From contig NZ_CP132353.1 in the NCBI RefSeq assembly GCF_030758455.1, forward strand, positions 2,852,001 to 2,916,000: a DNA stretch of 64,000 nucleotides, written 5' to 3'. Numbering within the stretch: position 1 is the first letter of the stretch; the number at the start of each line of letters is the position of its first letter. Below the pieces are notes generated by a model. The model saw only the letters and a list, made by a program, of their open reading frames with translations, did not search any database and was not told the origin of the DNA. The DNA is from Erwinia pyri. Lineage in GTDB: Bacteria > Pseudomonadota > Gammaproteobacteria > Enterobacterales > Enterobacteriaceae. A program made the position numbers and the translations under genes. This document shows positions 19,575-28,418 of this stretch, one piece after another.

Positions 19575-21274
19575 TGTGATTCCTCTTTCTCATCCGTTTG
19601 CGGTTGCTCCGGCAGTTGCCAGAAATCGAAAAAATTAAACCAGTCCAGCGGCGCTATCAGCGCGTGGTGCGCCAGCCTTCCGGCATACCTGTCCACTGCC
19701 TGCTGTAAAGCCTGCTGGCGCGTAGCGCGGGGTAATACCAGCGGGTCGGCAAAGGGTTCACAGTGCAGCCGCAGCTTTCCCTCTTCCCGCAGGGCAAACA
19801 TCAGCAGCACCGGACAGCGCAGCGCAGCAGCCAGCACGAAAGGTCCCTGCGGAAAAGGCGCGGGCTTGCCGAGAAACTCACTCCAAATCACCCGTCTTAC
19901 CCCGCCTCGCTGGCGATTGACGGCTGTACGGTCACCCACTATCGCTATCCACTCGCCGGCATCCAGCTTCTGCTGCAGCAAAATGGCGGTTTCCGGGCCA
20001 ATCTCCGTCACCGGCATCACATGCCTGCTCGCCTCTGGCGCTATCTCATCCATCACCTGACGAAAACGCTGCGCATTGTCGGTAAAGACCAGCGCATTGA
20101 TCACCAGCCCGCTCACCTGCTGCGCCAGCGCCCGGCAGGCTTCAATATCCCCGAGATGCGAGGCCAGGATCAGCCTGCCGCCTGGCTTGCCGCCGGCGAT
20201 CGCCTCTTCGGCACCGGGAGCAAAATCGATCTCTTTCCCCCAGCGCAGATCGCCCCGCCAGCTGGCAATTTTCTCCAGCATCGATTCGCCAAAACGCAGA
20301 TAGTGATGAAAACTGTTCACCCGGCCGGGCAGCGAGCGATGTTGCTGGCGGGCATACTGGCGAATATGTTTGATCCACTGACGGGAAGCTGCCCGCTGAG
20401 GGCCGCCGGTAAGCCAGTAAAATCCGATCACCGGCCAGAGCAACAGGGTGAATACCCCGCGACCGAAGAGCTGATAAACCCACAGCATAAATCTCAGCCC
20501 CGACCGCCCCTTACGCTCCTTTATGCCCGCCCAGTGTTCTTCGCGGCGGCGCTTAAGCAGCGAAGGGATGCGCGGCAGCATGCCGAAAAACAAGCGCGTA
20601 TGCATCCAGGAGATGCGCAGGTTGTCATGAAGCGCATCGAAATGCGATACGCCATCAACAGGATAGGTGACGCGGGTGGGAATAAAACGGCTTGGCGTGC
20701 CGCGCCAGTAAAGGCGCACCATGACTTCAGTATCAAAGTCCATCCGCGCTCCGATGGGATGGCGCGTCGCCAGTGCCAGCGTCGGCGCCAGAGGATAGAC
20801 GCGGAAGCCACACATGCTGTCCCTGATGGAAAACGACAGGGTTTCCACCCAAACCCAGAAATGGGTGATGTAACGGCCATACAGACGAGATTTGGGGATC
20901 GAGTCGTCATAGATCGGCTGGCCGGAAATCAGGCAAGCCGGATGCTGGCGCGCGGCTGCCAGCAGCGCAGGGCTGTCCTCAATCTGATGTTGGCCATCAG
21001 CGTCAACCTGCAGCGCATGGCTGAATCCGGCAGCGGCAGCGGCCTGTAGCCCGCGCATCACTGCCGCGCCCTTACCCCGATTCTGCGGCAGACGAATCAG
21101 CGTGACGTTAGCATGATCTAATGCGGCCAGGCAGCCCTGCGTAGCCTCATCGCTGCCGTCGTCGATAATAAACACCGGCAGGCTAAAAGGGGCCAGCCTT
21201 GCCAGCACGGAAGCCATCATCGCCCCGTGGTTATAGCAGGGGATCACCACGCAGGGGGAAAAGTCCGCTAGCAC
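19568..21274 (-). CDS. apeJ: Glycosyltransferase-acyltransferase fusion (ApeJ-like)
   Basis: 568-residue two-domain protein. Residues 1-240 are a GT2 glycosyltransferase (CVVIPCYNHGAMMASVL; FIIDDGSDE; metal-binding D91-x-D93 in VDADGQHQ). From about 260 follows a membrane stretch and a lysophospholipid/lipid A-type acyltransferase domain with HX4E at H373-E378 (SHLGDIEA). Sugar and acyl transfer in one protein fits assembly of the lipid anchor that holds aryl polyenes in the membrane; the exact substrates are inferred. Confidence 0.88.
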   Translation of the reverse strand: MLADFSPCVVIPCYNHGAMMASVLARLAPFSLPVFIIDDGSDEATQGCLAALDHANVTLIRLPQNRGKGAAVMRGLQAAAAAGFSHALQVDADGQHQIEDSPALLAAARQHPACLISGQPIYDDSIPKSRLYGRYITHFWVWVETLSFSIRDSMCGFRVYPLAPTLALATRHPIGARMDFDTEVMVRLYWRGTPSRFIPTRVTYPVDGVSHFDALHDNLRISWMHTRLFFGMLPRIPSLLKRRREEHWAGIKERKGRSGLRFMLWVYQLFGRGVFTLLLWPVIGFYWLTGGPQRAASRQWIKHIRQYARQQHRSLPGRVNSFHHYLRFGESMLEKIASWRGDLRWGKEIDFAPGAEEAIAGGKPGGRLILASHLGDIEACRALAQQVSGLVINALVFTDNAQRFRQVMDEIAPEASRHVMPVTEIGPETAILLQQKLDAGEWIAIVGDRTAVNRQRGGVRRVIWSEFLGKPAPFPQGPFVLAAALRCPVLLMFALREEGKLRLHCEPFADPLVLPRATRQQALQQAVDRYAGRLAHHALIAPLDWFNFFDFWQLPEQPQTDEKEESQC

Positions 21275-21615
21275 AGCGTGATCTTCCCGCTGCTGGCGCG
21301 CAGGGGCTGTTCGCCGCCCAGGATCTGATAGTCGAACTGCAGACAGCTTTTCTCACTCTGCCAGCTCAGCGTCAGTTTCAGCGTGTGGCCCGGCAGAATG
21401 GGCTGCTGAAACTTGATGTTTTCAACCGCCGAAAACTGCCTGTCGGGTGCCAGCATGGTCACGCCGTAATGCATCACCCAGTCAAGCTGGGCGACGCCGG
21501 GCAATAACGGCTGCGTGGGGAAATGGCCGCGGAACCAGAAGAGATCGGGTTCCACCTGCAGTAAAACTTCTGCTTTTCCAGCCTGCTGCTGGCGGGAAAG
21601 CTCAACGGGCAGCAT
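21268..21615 (-). CDS. apeI: FabA/FabZ-like dehydratase (ApeI)
   Basis: Small hotdog protein of 115 residues from the start at 21615 (MLPVELSRQQQ); an upstream start at 21645 would add ten residues inside apeH. The FabZ-like segment FRGHFPTQPLLPGVAQLDW carries the catalytic His of GHFP. It is the small partner of the ApeI/ApeP dehydratase. It overlaps the end of apeH by 14 and the start of apeJ by 7 bases. Confidence 0.86.
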   Translation of the reverse strand: MLPVELSRQQQAGKAEVLLQVEPDLFWFRGHFPTQPLLPGVAQLDWVMHYGVTMLAPDRQFSAVENIKFQQPILPGHTLKLTLSWQSEKSCLQFDYQILGGEQPLRASSGKITLC

Positions 21616-22945
21616 AAAATAGCTCCTGTATTTGTGGCCAGGCACGCTTGCTTTGGCTGTTATGAGGGATGCTGTTCACAATTCGCCAGTACCTCGGCAT
21701 GGCAACCGGCTCCAGCCAGCGGTAGAGTTCGTGCCGCCATTCGCGCTTCATCTGCGCCAGCGTGCTTTCATCATAGTGGGCATCCAGCACCAGCACCACG
21801 CCAATGCCGTTGCGTTCAGGACGGCTGACTGCCAGCGCCACGGCATCCACCACCTGCGGCAACGCCAGCAGCCTTCGCTCAATTTCACTCAGCGAAACGC
21901 GCTTATCTTCAATTTTTACCGTGCGATCGTAGCGGCCGCCGAGCTGGAAGCCTGCGTGAGTAAACAGAAGTTTATCGTCCAGCTGCAATCCTTGTGGCTG
22001 GGGGATCAGCGGCGACCTGGCCCACCAGCGCTGTTGGGCATCCTGCAGGAAACTCACGCCGCTAAAGGGTTGCCATAGCTGCTGTTCAGAGGTGCGGCTG
22101 CGCACCGCCAGCACGCCAGTTTCGGTGCTGCCATATATCTCCTCTACCGGCTGATTCAGCCAGCTGTTGACCTCCTGCGCGCAGGACCAGGGCAGTTCGC
22201 CGCCTGCGGAGACGATCAGCTTGCAGCGTGGCGCAGGCAGGGTGCGGTCCAGCCTGCGTAAAAAGGCCGGACTGCTGATCAACAGGTGATCTTCAGAGGC
22301 CGCCAGCGCAGAGAGCTGCTCGCTATAGAGGATCTGACGACACTCAAAGAGCAGCCCCAACGCCAGCGGCAGGATCAGCCGGAAGGTGAGGCCATAGAGA
22401 TGCTGATGGCTGACCGTGGCGATCACCGTGCATTGCGCAAGGCGATCTCCCCAGTGATCCGCCAGCCAGCGCGCCTCTTCGTCGAGCGCGCGCACCGGCT
22501 TGATCACTTGCCGCGGGGTGCCGGTCGAGCCGGAGGTAAACAGGACGACAACGGCATCGGGACAAACCGCAGGCAGAGCGGAACAGCGGGCTGCTTCTGC
22601 ATCTACAGAGAGAGGAAGCTGGAGGATTGGGCAGTTAAGCGTAAACGAGGCGTCGGTTAACAGCGCGTCAAACTCGCTGCTCTGCTCCTGTAAAAGCGAC
22701 TCGCGACAGTGGCCGGGGATCACCGGCACTTTTCCGGCATGCAGCGCGGCCAGCAGCGCCACGCTGAACAGATAGCTGTCTTCAAAGCAGAGCGCCCACC
22801 TGCGGGCGGGATGTGCCAGCAGACGATGGCCCAACGCCGCCACCGCCTGCTGCCACTGCTGACGGCTGAGCAGCTCCATTCCACGGCGCGCTACCGCCCC
22901 TTCAGAGGGCGCGCTCAGCCACTGCGCCATGGGCAGCGTGCTCAT
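21602..22945 (-). CDS. apeH: AMP-forming acyl ligase for the aryl starter (ApeH)
   Basis: ANL-superfamily ligase of 447 residues. The P-loop VVLFTSGSTGTPRQVIKP, the motif EEIYGSTETGVLA, GGRYDRTVKIEDKRVSLSEIE and the late N-x-Q-S-K-R element are present. ApeH activates the aromatic starter acid (4-hydroxybenzoate in the characterised system) and loads it on the ACP. The start at 22945 (MSTLPMAQWL) overlaps the apeG stop by 4 bases and is preferred over the longer frame that begins inside apeG. Confidence 0.9.
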   Translation of the reverse strand: MSTLPMAQWLSAPSEGAVARRGMELLSRQQWQQAVAALGHRLLAHPARRWALCFEDSYLFSVALLAALHAGKVPVIPGHCRESLLQEQSSEFDALLTDASFTLNCPILQLPLSVDAEAARCSALPAVCPDAVVVLFTSGSTGTPRQVIKPVRALDEEARWLADHWGDRLAQCTVIATVSHQHLYGLTFRLILPLALGLLFECRQILYSEQLSALAASEDHLLISSPAFLRRLDRTLPAPRCKLIVSAGGELPWSCAQEVNSWLNQPVEEIYGSTETGVLAVRSRTSEQQLWQPFSGVSFLQDAQQRWWARSPLIPQPQGLQLDDKLLFTHAGFQLGGRYDRTVKIEDKRVSLSEIERRLLALPQVVDAVALAVSRPERNGIGVVLVLDAHYDESTLAQMKREWRHELYRWLEPVAMPRYWRIVNSIPHNSQSKRAWPQIQELFYAAR

Positions 22946-23502
22946 GCCTGCTTTCTCATTCGCTGCCGCAGCAGCCATTCGCCCGCCATCAGCAGCCCCA
23001 TCAACAGATAACTGACCAGCCCGTTCCACCACGTCCACCAGAGAAGATTGTTCATCAGGCAGGTCGCCAGCGCGACGCTCCCGTTAATGATAAAAAACAG
23101 CGACCAGATCTGCGTTACCCGCCGTGTCCAGCGCACCGCGCGCGGCGGCAGGTCAGGTTCACGCAGCCGGGCCAGACGCTCTACCAGCGGCATACGGCTG
23201 AATAATGAACCAGCAAACAGCATCAGCATCACTGCGTTGACCATTACCGGATACCACAGCAGCAGATGGTTTTCACGCAAAAACAGAGTGCTGAGACTTA
23301 ACGCCGCACCGGCCAGCGCCAGCCATTTGCCCAGCAGGGCAAGCGCCCCCTGCCGCCCTCTTAGCATCAGCCAGCGCAGAATAAACAACACGGCGGCAAG
23401 AGGCAGCAACCAGCGCCAGGCGGGATGCGTCAGCGAGAGCCAGACCATAAGTGGCCAGGCTACCATCATCAGCGTGCTGACGCCCTGCAGGAGTCTGAGC
23501 AT
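22942..23502 (-). CDS. apeG: COG4648-type membrane protein (ApeG-like)
   Basis: 186-residue hydrophobic protein with about six membrane segments, conserved in aryl polyene clusters between the ACPs and the AMP-ligase. Its function is not known. The C-terminus ends with a basic RQRMRKQA tail. It overlaps apeH by 4 bases and lies 10 bases after apeF. Confidence 0.82.
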   Translation of the reverse strand: MLRLLQGVSTLMMVAWPLMVWLSLTHPAWRWLLPLAAVLFILRWLMLRGRQGALALLGKWLALAGAALSLSTLFLRENHLLLWYPVMVNAVMLMLFAGSLFSRMPLVERLARLREPDLPPRAVRWTRRVTQIWSLFFIINGSVALATCLMNNLLWWTWWNGLVSYLLMGLLMAGEWLLRQRMRKQA

Positions 23503-23512
23503 TGCCCGGAAA

Positions 23513-23761
23513 TTACCCTTCGCGGATCAGCTGATCGACCGCATCAACCACATCCTGAACGGTGCGGACGGCTTTAAACATCTCAGGCTTAATTTTACGC
23601 CCGATACGTTTTTGCAGATGCACCACCATGTCCACCGCATCAATGCTGTCCAGCTCCAGATCTTCATATAACCGTGACTCAGGCTTGATAGCTTCCGCGT
23701 CGATCTCAAAAAGTTTCACCAGCAGGCCGGTGACTTCCTGATAAATTTCATTCTTATCCAT
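23513..23761 (-). CDS. apeF: Acyl carrier protein (ApeF)
   Basis: 82-residue acidic ACP starting MDKNEIYQEVTGLLVKLFEI. The phosphopantetheine site is S39 in LELDSIDAVD. The frame is open for 126 more bases upstream, into the apeE gene, but the ACP fold begins at 23761. Two ACPs in tandem are usual for aryl polyene systems. Confidence 0.92.
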   Translation of the reverse strand: MDKNEIYQEVTGLLVKLFEIDAEAIKPESRLYEDLELDSIDAVDMVVHLQKRIGRKIKPEMFKAVRTVQDVVDAVDQLIREG

Positions 23762-23783
23762 AAATAACTCGTGATGTTGTGGA

Positions 23784-24050
23784 TCAGGCACCCAGCTTGC
23801 GCTGAGCCAGAATAAAAGCCGCCAGCGCCGAGACGGAGTAAAAATGCTGACGCATCTCTTCGCTCTCTGCCGAGAGCACCACGCCATAGCGATTCTTCAC
23901 CGCCAGACCAAGCTCCAGCGCATCGATAGAGTCCAGCCCCAGCCCGTCGCCAAATAGCGGGGCATCGCTCTCTATATCCTGCGTGGCAATCTCTTCCAGA
24001 TTGAGGGTGTCGATAATCATCTGTTTAATTTCAAGCGCCAGCTCTTCCAT
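23784..24050 (-). CDS. apeE: Acyl carrier protein (ApeE)
   Basis: 88-residue ACP with phosphopantetheine site S41 in LGLDSIDALE. In the characterised system ApeE is the ACP that carries the growing polyene. It lies 25 bases after the acyltransferase gene and 22 bases before apeF. Confidence 0.93.
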   Translation of the reverse strand: MEELALEIKQMIIDTLNLEEIATQDIESDAPLFGDGLGLDSIDALELGLAVKNRYGVVLSAESEEMRQHFYSVSALAAFILAQRKLGA

Positions 24051-24075
24051 ACCTGTTTCCGAATAATTTTTAATG

Positions 24076-24858
24076 TTATGGGGTTAATGCCTGCTGCAAA
24101 AATTGGGTCAGATGCCGGGCAGCCAGCGGCTGCGCATCCTCATTCCCGGCCAGAAAGTGTTGACTCTCTATACGCTCTCCTACCGTGACGGTGAACAGCG
24201 GTTTTTCTGGCGGGACCTGGTACCAGCGGCTCTGTTTATCCAGCATCCGTTGGGTGCAGCGGATGTGCACAATACGCAAGTCACAGCGGCAACGCACGGC
24301 AATATTCGCCGCGCCGCGCTGCAGCTTCAGCGGTTCGCCGTAGCGGGTCCGGGTGCCTTCAGGAAAAATCATGATCGCATCGCCGTTATTCAGCCGCTGC
24401 TGGCAGTCTGGCAACAGTGTTTCGGCCTGACTGTTGATCAGGTAACTGGCCGAGCGGATCACCCCGCTGACGAAGAAATTCCGCTGCAGGTCAGCTTTTA
24501 CCAGGCAGTCCACATCCGGCATCACGGAAGCCAGCATCACGTAATCGATAAGAGAAGGATGATTAGCCACTACCAGACAGCGGCGATCGCGCCTCAGCTC
24601 TTCAGCCCCCACAATGCGATAGTCGAGCACCCCCAGCGCGCGGGTGGTGCGCAAAAAGCAGCGGAAGCTGAATGAAATACTACGCCTGGCCCACTGCCGA
24701 CGGCGCAGAGGGTTTCGCTGGATCAGCAGCAGCAAATTGAACCACACCACCGACAGCAGTACCCCACCCAGACCAAACAGTGAAAAGCAGACGCCGGTCA
24801 TCGCTATTCGCCAGAGCCTGTTCACTGCAGCCGCGCACCCTGCTTTCTCACTCATCAC
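24076..24858 (-). CDS. apeD: Lysophospholipid/1-acylglycerol-phosphate-type acyltransferase (ApeD-like)
   Basis: 260-residue PlsC-like protein. An N-terminal membrane helix (about 18-46) precedes the acyltransferase motifs HX4D (H100 in NHPSLIDY, D105) and FPEGTR (165-170). It probably acylates the polyene or its lipid carrier; the acceptor is unknown. It overlaps the chain-length-factor gene by 11 bases. Confidence 0.87.
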   Translation of the reverse strand: MMSEKAGCAAAVNRLWRIAMTGVCFSLFGLGGVLLSVVWFNLLLLIQRNPLRRRQWARRSISFSFRCFLRTTRALGVLDYRIVGAEELRRDRRCLVVANHPSLIDYVMLASVMPDVDCLVKADLQRNFFVSGVIRSASYLINSQAETLLPDCQQRLNNGDAIMIFPEGTRTRYGEPLKLQRGAANIAVRCRCDLRIVHIRCTQRMLDKQSRWYQVPPEKPLFTVTVGERIESQHFLAGNEDAQPLAARHLTQFLQQALTP

Positions 24859-25576
24859 GACGCGTCCACTGCCAGTTCAGCCTGTCGCCCTTCAGGGTAA
24901 AGGTGGCGGCTTCAGCCAGCACGGCATGTAAAAACAGCAGACTTTGCGGCAACTCCCCTTCTTCTTTATGCGCAGCGGGGATCGATTCACAGCAGTAACC
25001 CTCACCAGCAGCGAGGAGCAGCGCCACGGCATAGGGGCTGCGTAACGTTTCTGCGGGAAGGTGTTGATGATAAAACTCGGGGATAGCGCCATCGAAATCG
25101 ACCAGCAGCACCTGCTGATAACCGGCGGCGTGCAGCGCGGTCACTTCAACCAGCCCCTGCTGAAAAGAGTCCACGCCAGCCGACAGCGAGGTGCTGACCA
25201 GCGCTTTTGCGGCAGCAATGGTCAGGCTGCCCACGGCGGCATTGTGCACCGACATGGCGAAATCGGTGGGAGAGAGATCCTCTTCACGAGCCAGCGAGGT
25301 CAGGATGCGCAGATTACGCTCCAGCTCGCCGTGACGGCTGCTGAACACGATGGCATCCACGCGCTGGCGCTGCAACAGGGCCAGACCGCTCTCCACGGCG
25401 GCGCGGCTTCCGCCCATTAAACGACGGGCTGTCATCATCGGCAGAAAGCGTGTTCTGGCCATCGGCTGGCTGGCATCGATATCCGGCTGGCCGCCTGCCC
25501 ACTGTTGCCAGTCGGCCTGCTCATTCAGTCCCGGCGCCATCGCCTGCCAGTCAAGGAGTGTAAAAGCTAATCTCAT
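24848..25576 (-). CDS. apeC: Ketosynthase-like chain-length factor (ApeC)
   Basis: 242-residue protein of the N-terminal ketosynthase-like family (Ketoacyl-synt_2). It has the KS-type segment FAMSVHNAAVGSLTIAAAKALVS but no active-site Cys, as expected for a chain-length factor that pairs with the ApeO ketosynthase. It is the first gene of the operon as preserved here; 371 non-coding bases lie upstream. The ribosome site is weak (AAGAAG at about -14). Confidence 0.85.
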   Translation of the reverse strand: MRLAFTLLDWQAMAPGLNEQADWQQWAGGQPDIDASQPMARTRFLPMMTARRLMGGSRAAVESGLALLQRQRVDAIVFSSRHGELERNLRILTSLAREEDLSPTDFAMSVHNAAVGSLTIAAAKALVSTSLSAGVDSFQQGLVEVTALHAAGYQQVLLVDFDGAIPEFYHQHLPAETLRSPYAVALLLAAGEGYCCESIPAAHKEEGELPQSLLFLHAVLAEAATFTLKGDRLNWQWTRRDE

Positions 25577-25947
25577 ACGTCAAATCTTCTTAAAGCGTCC
25601 CTGCGGCGATGCGGCAAAGGCATTGCGCTACAGCTTAGCGCTGGCCTGGCCTCATTAGCACTCAGATTTACCCGCAATTGCGAGCCATCCCCGGTTTTGT
25701 TCAGCGAGCGGGTATGAAGGGATTGTCGGCAGAGAGCAACGAATCTTTAGCTTCCCTGAAGCATTTTGCACCGGGAAAAAGCTGACTGCTTATTTAACAG
25801 CCTGAAAGGCGAGGCGCCCTGAGCAAGAGTGGTAATCCAGCTAATGTCATCGCGGTGAATCACCCTCAGTTCTTACGCTGAATGGCGCTGATGTCGCGCA
25901 TAATAGCACTCGTTGCTAAAGAATGCGACGCGCTGACGCGCCTTTTA
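25577..25947. other. Intergenic region holding the ape operon promoter
   Basis: 371 bases between apeC and the efflux operon end. No gene is seen on either strand; the methyltransferase and other genes that stand before the chain-length factor in other clusters are not here, even as recognisable fragments. A GC-rich symmetry (GACGCGC/GCGCG) near 25926-25943 could end the efflux transcript. I could not fix the ape promoter. Confidence 0.5.
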
Positions 25948-27324
25948 TCAGGAGGTCCAGCCGCCGCCCAGCGCGCGATAGAGGTCAATCTGTGCCTGCA
26001 GTAAATTATTTTTAACCTGTACCACGTTTAACTGCGTTGTAAAGAGCGTCCGCTGCGCATCAAGCTCGTCCAGATAAGAGGCGTAGCCGTTTTGATAACG
26101 ATTGCGGGAGATGCGTAGCGCTTCGCTGACCACCTGTTCCTGTTTTTGCAGCTCGACCAGCTGTTGCTGGTAGCGCTCAATAGCATCCAGATCGTTATTC
26201 ACTTCGCTGAAGGCGTTGCGCACCACTTTTTCATAGCTGTACAACGCCTGGTTGCGGGTCGCCATCGACACATCCACCTGCGCCGTCAGCGCCTCCCGGT
26301 TCAGCAACGGCGCCAGCACGCTGCCGCCAATGCTCCACAAGCGGAAAGGATTATCCACCAGTTGATGCAGAACAGAACTTTGCATTGTACCGGTGGCGGT
26401 CAGATTAAGAGCGGGCAGGAGCTGGGCACGGGAAGATTGCAGCGTGCCGTCGGCCGCCAGCAGCAGCCGCTCGGCCTGAACAATATCCGGCCTGCGCTGC
26501 AGAAGCTGCGACGGCAGAACGGCGGGAAGCGTCTGCGGCGCTACATGATCGAACTTACTCTGCCGCGCGATTTCCCGGGGATTCATACCCACCAGAATAC
26601 TCAGCGCATTTTCCTGCTGCGCAATCTGATGTTGCAGCACCGGAATTTGCGCTTTAGCCGTCTGGTATTCTGATTCAGACTGCACCCACTCCAGTTTGGA
26701 GGTATAGCCCGTTTCATACTGCCGCTGGGCCAGCTTCAGCGAATCCGTTCGTGATGCGAGGGTGGCCTGGGTCACCCGCAGCTGCTCATCCAGCGAAACC
26801 AGCGTCATATAACCGGAGGCCACCGAGCTGGCAACGGTCAGTTCAGCAGCAGAGGCGGCGGCCTGTTGGGCGGCGAGCGTGGCTTTTGCTGCATCGATAC
26901 TGCTGCTGCGCGCTCCCCACAGGTCGACATCATAATTGGCCTGGAGCAATCCCTGAAACACGGCGCCTTCATAAGGCTGGCCCGTTGCTGAAGAGAGTGA
27001 CCGGGCATGAGAGGCGGAGACGCCTGCATCCAGCGTCGGGAAATTATCTCCCAGCGCGCCGCGCAGCTCGGCCCGATACTGGTCGACTCGCGAACGAGCA
27101 GTCAGGATATCGAGGTTATTCCGCAGCGCCTGCTCAACCAGCCGGTTAAGATCGCTGTCACCAAATGCCTGCCACCAGTTGGCCTCCACAGCTGAAGCCG
27201 GCCCCACCTGGTTGCGCCACTGTTGCGGGATGGGCAGTGAACCGGGGGCTTTCTCTACTTCTGTGGCGCAGCCGGAAAGCGTGGCGGTGAGTAAAGCCGC
27301 CAGCAAGGAAACAGACCAGCGCAT
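25948..27324 (-). CDS. Efflux outer-membrane factor lipoprotein (NodT/OprM family)
   Basis: 458-residue outer-membrane channel of the TolC-like family. A lipoprotein signal (MRWSVSLLAALLTATLSGC, lipobox LSGC) is followed by the two coiled-coil/beta repeats typical of NodT-type proteins (ANWWQAFGDSDLNRLVEQAL; QLLQRRPDIVQAERLL). It is the third part of a drug pump with the two genes upstream; its start touches the HlyD gene stop (1-base overlap). Confidence 0.9.
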   Translation of the reverse strand: MRWSVSLLAALLTATLSGCATEVEKAPGSLPIPQQWRNQVGPASAVEANWWQAFGDSDLNRLVEQALRNNLDILTARSRVDQYRAELRGALGDNFPTLDAGVSASHARSLSSATGQPYEGAVFQGLLQANYDVDLWGARSSSIDAAKATLAAQQAAASAAELTVASSVASGYMTLVSLDEQLRVTQATLASRTDSLKLAQRQYETGYTSKLEWVQSESEYQTAKAQIPVLQHQIAQQENALSILVGMNPREIARQSKFDHVAPQTLPAVLPSQLLQRRPDIVQAERLLLAADGTLQSSRAQLLPALNLTATGTMQSSVLHQLVDNPFRLWSIGGSVLAPLLNREALTAQVDVSMATRNQALYSYEKVVRNAFSEVNNDLDAIERYQQQLVELQKQEQVVSEALRISRNRYQNGYASYLDELDAQRTLFTTQLNVVQVKNNLLQAQIDLYRALGGGWTS

Positions 27325-28418
27325 TACTTCTCCTCCCCTTTCTGAACGGCATCGGAAGTATCAATATTGACCTCTACGGACATGCCCGGCCGCAGATGCG
27401 CGACGTTATCACTGGTGATTTTGATGCGAACAGGAATGCGCTGGGCAATCTTCACGAAGTTGCCGGTGGCGTTGTCTGGCGAAATAGCGCTGAACTCGGA
27501 ACCGGCAGCCGGAGAGATATATTCGACCTCTCCCGTAAAGCGTTCTTCATTCAGGGCATCAACCGTAAAGCTTACCGGCAGCCCTGGCTTCACCCGCGCC
27601 ATCTGCGTCTCTTTCATGTTGGCAACCACCCACATCTGTGCCGGTACAAGGGAAGTCAGGCGGGTGCCGGCCGTGACGTAAGCTCCCTGACGAACCGAAA
27701 TCTGACCGAGCTGGCCGTCGCGCGGCGCGATAATTCGGGTGTTATCCAGATCGATCTGCGCCAGTTCCAGTGCAGCCTGTGCGCTCTCCACATCGGCTTC
27801 AAGCGAGGCGCGATTAACCAGTACGGTTTGCAAATCCTGGCGGGAGACCTCCAGCGTCGCCTTCATCTGCTGAACATCGGCCACCGTCTGGCTGTTGCTG
27901 GCGCGTGAGGCATCTCTTTCACGAATCGACAGGGAGCCGTCGGAGACCAGATTCTCTACGCGCTTCAGATCGAGCGCGCTTTTTACCGCCTGTGCTCTGG
28001 CATTCTCCAGCGCGGCCTGATTACGCTCAATGACTGCCTGAGCGCTGCGCCGCTGCTGAATATTATTGGCCAGCGCGGCTTTCTTTATCGCCAGTTGCGC
28101 CTGCGCCTGATGCACCTTCTGCTTATAGATACGGTCATCAATGGTCATCAGCAGTTCACCCTGTTTAACAGGCTGATAGTCCAGCACCTCTACCGAGGTC
28201 AGATAACCATTCACCTGCGGACTGATAAATGTCACCTGGCCGCGTACGTAAGCATTCTCGGTTGACTGGATCTGACTGGTAAAAGGGGGAAGCTGCCAGG
28301 CGTAAAGGATCACCAATACCCCCACTACTGCGATGCTCGCGCCAAAAGCGACAGATAAAATACGCAGTTTATTGTTTCGTTCCTGTTCAGAGCGCTGGCT
28401 CTCTTCCTGCTGACTCAT
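27324..28418 (-). CDS. HlyD/EmrA-type periplasmic adaptor of MFS efflux pump
   Basis: 364-residue membrane-fusion protein. One N-terminal membrane anchor (about 26-46), a split biotinyl-lipoyl domain (STENAYVRGQVTFISPQVNGYL; later RIIAPRDGQLGQISVRQGAYV) around a long alpha-hairpin (about 95-215), then beta-barrel segments. It links the MFS pump to the outer-membrane factor. It shares single-base overlaps with both neighbours. Confidence 0.92.
   Translation of the reverse strand: MSQQEESQRSEQERNNKLRILSVAFGASIAVVGVLVILYAWQLPPFTSQIQSTENAYVRGQVTFISPQVNGYLTSVEVLDYQPVKQGELLMTIDDRIYKQKVHQAQAQLAIKKAALANNIQQRRSAQAVIERNQAALENARAQAVKSALDLKRVENLVSDGSLSIRERDASRASNSQTVADVQQMKATLEVSRQDLQTVLVNRASLEADVESAQAALELAQIDLDNTRIIAPRDGQLGQISVRQGAYVTAGTRLTSLVPAQMWVVANMKETQMARVKPGLPVSFTVDALNEERFTGEVEYISPAAGSEFSAISPDNATGNFVKIAQRIPVRIKITSDNVAHLRPGMSVEVNIDTSDAVQKGEEK

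Larger units (their letters stand above)
12123..25576 (-). other. Aryl polyene (APE) biosynthetic gene cluster, apeC-apeR
   Basis: Sixteen minus-strand genes, mostly overlapping by a few bases, in the order of the ape clusters described in E. coli and Xenorhabdus: chain-length factor, acyltransferase, two ACPs, membrane protein, AMP-ligase, dehydratase, glycosyl/acyltransferase, thioesterase, LolA-like carrier, MMPL exporter, lipoprotein, ketosynthase, dehydratase, ketoreductase, ketosynthase. Such clusters make yellow aryl-headed polyene carboxylic acids anchored in the outer membrane that protect against oxidative stress. The front genes found elsewhere, including a head-group methyltransferase, are missing. 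Symbols are assigned by family plus order. Confidence 0.9.

Noticed and set aside
19763..21049. 428-codon plus-strand frame opposite apeJ
   Set aside because: Basic, His/Gln/Arg-rich translation typical of antisense reading of a GC-rich gene; apeJ on the other strand has clear domains.
25577..25947. Decayed apeA/apeB genes upstream of apeC
   Set aside because: No frame or fragment on either strand resembles a methyltransferase; only non-coding sequence seen.
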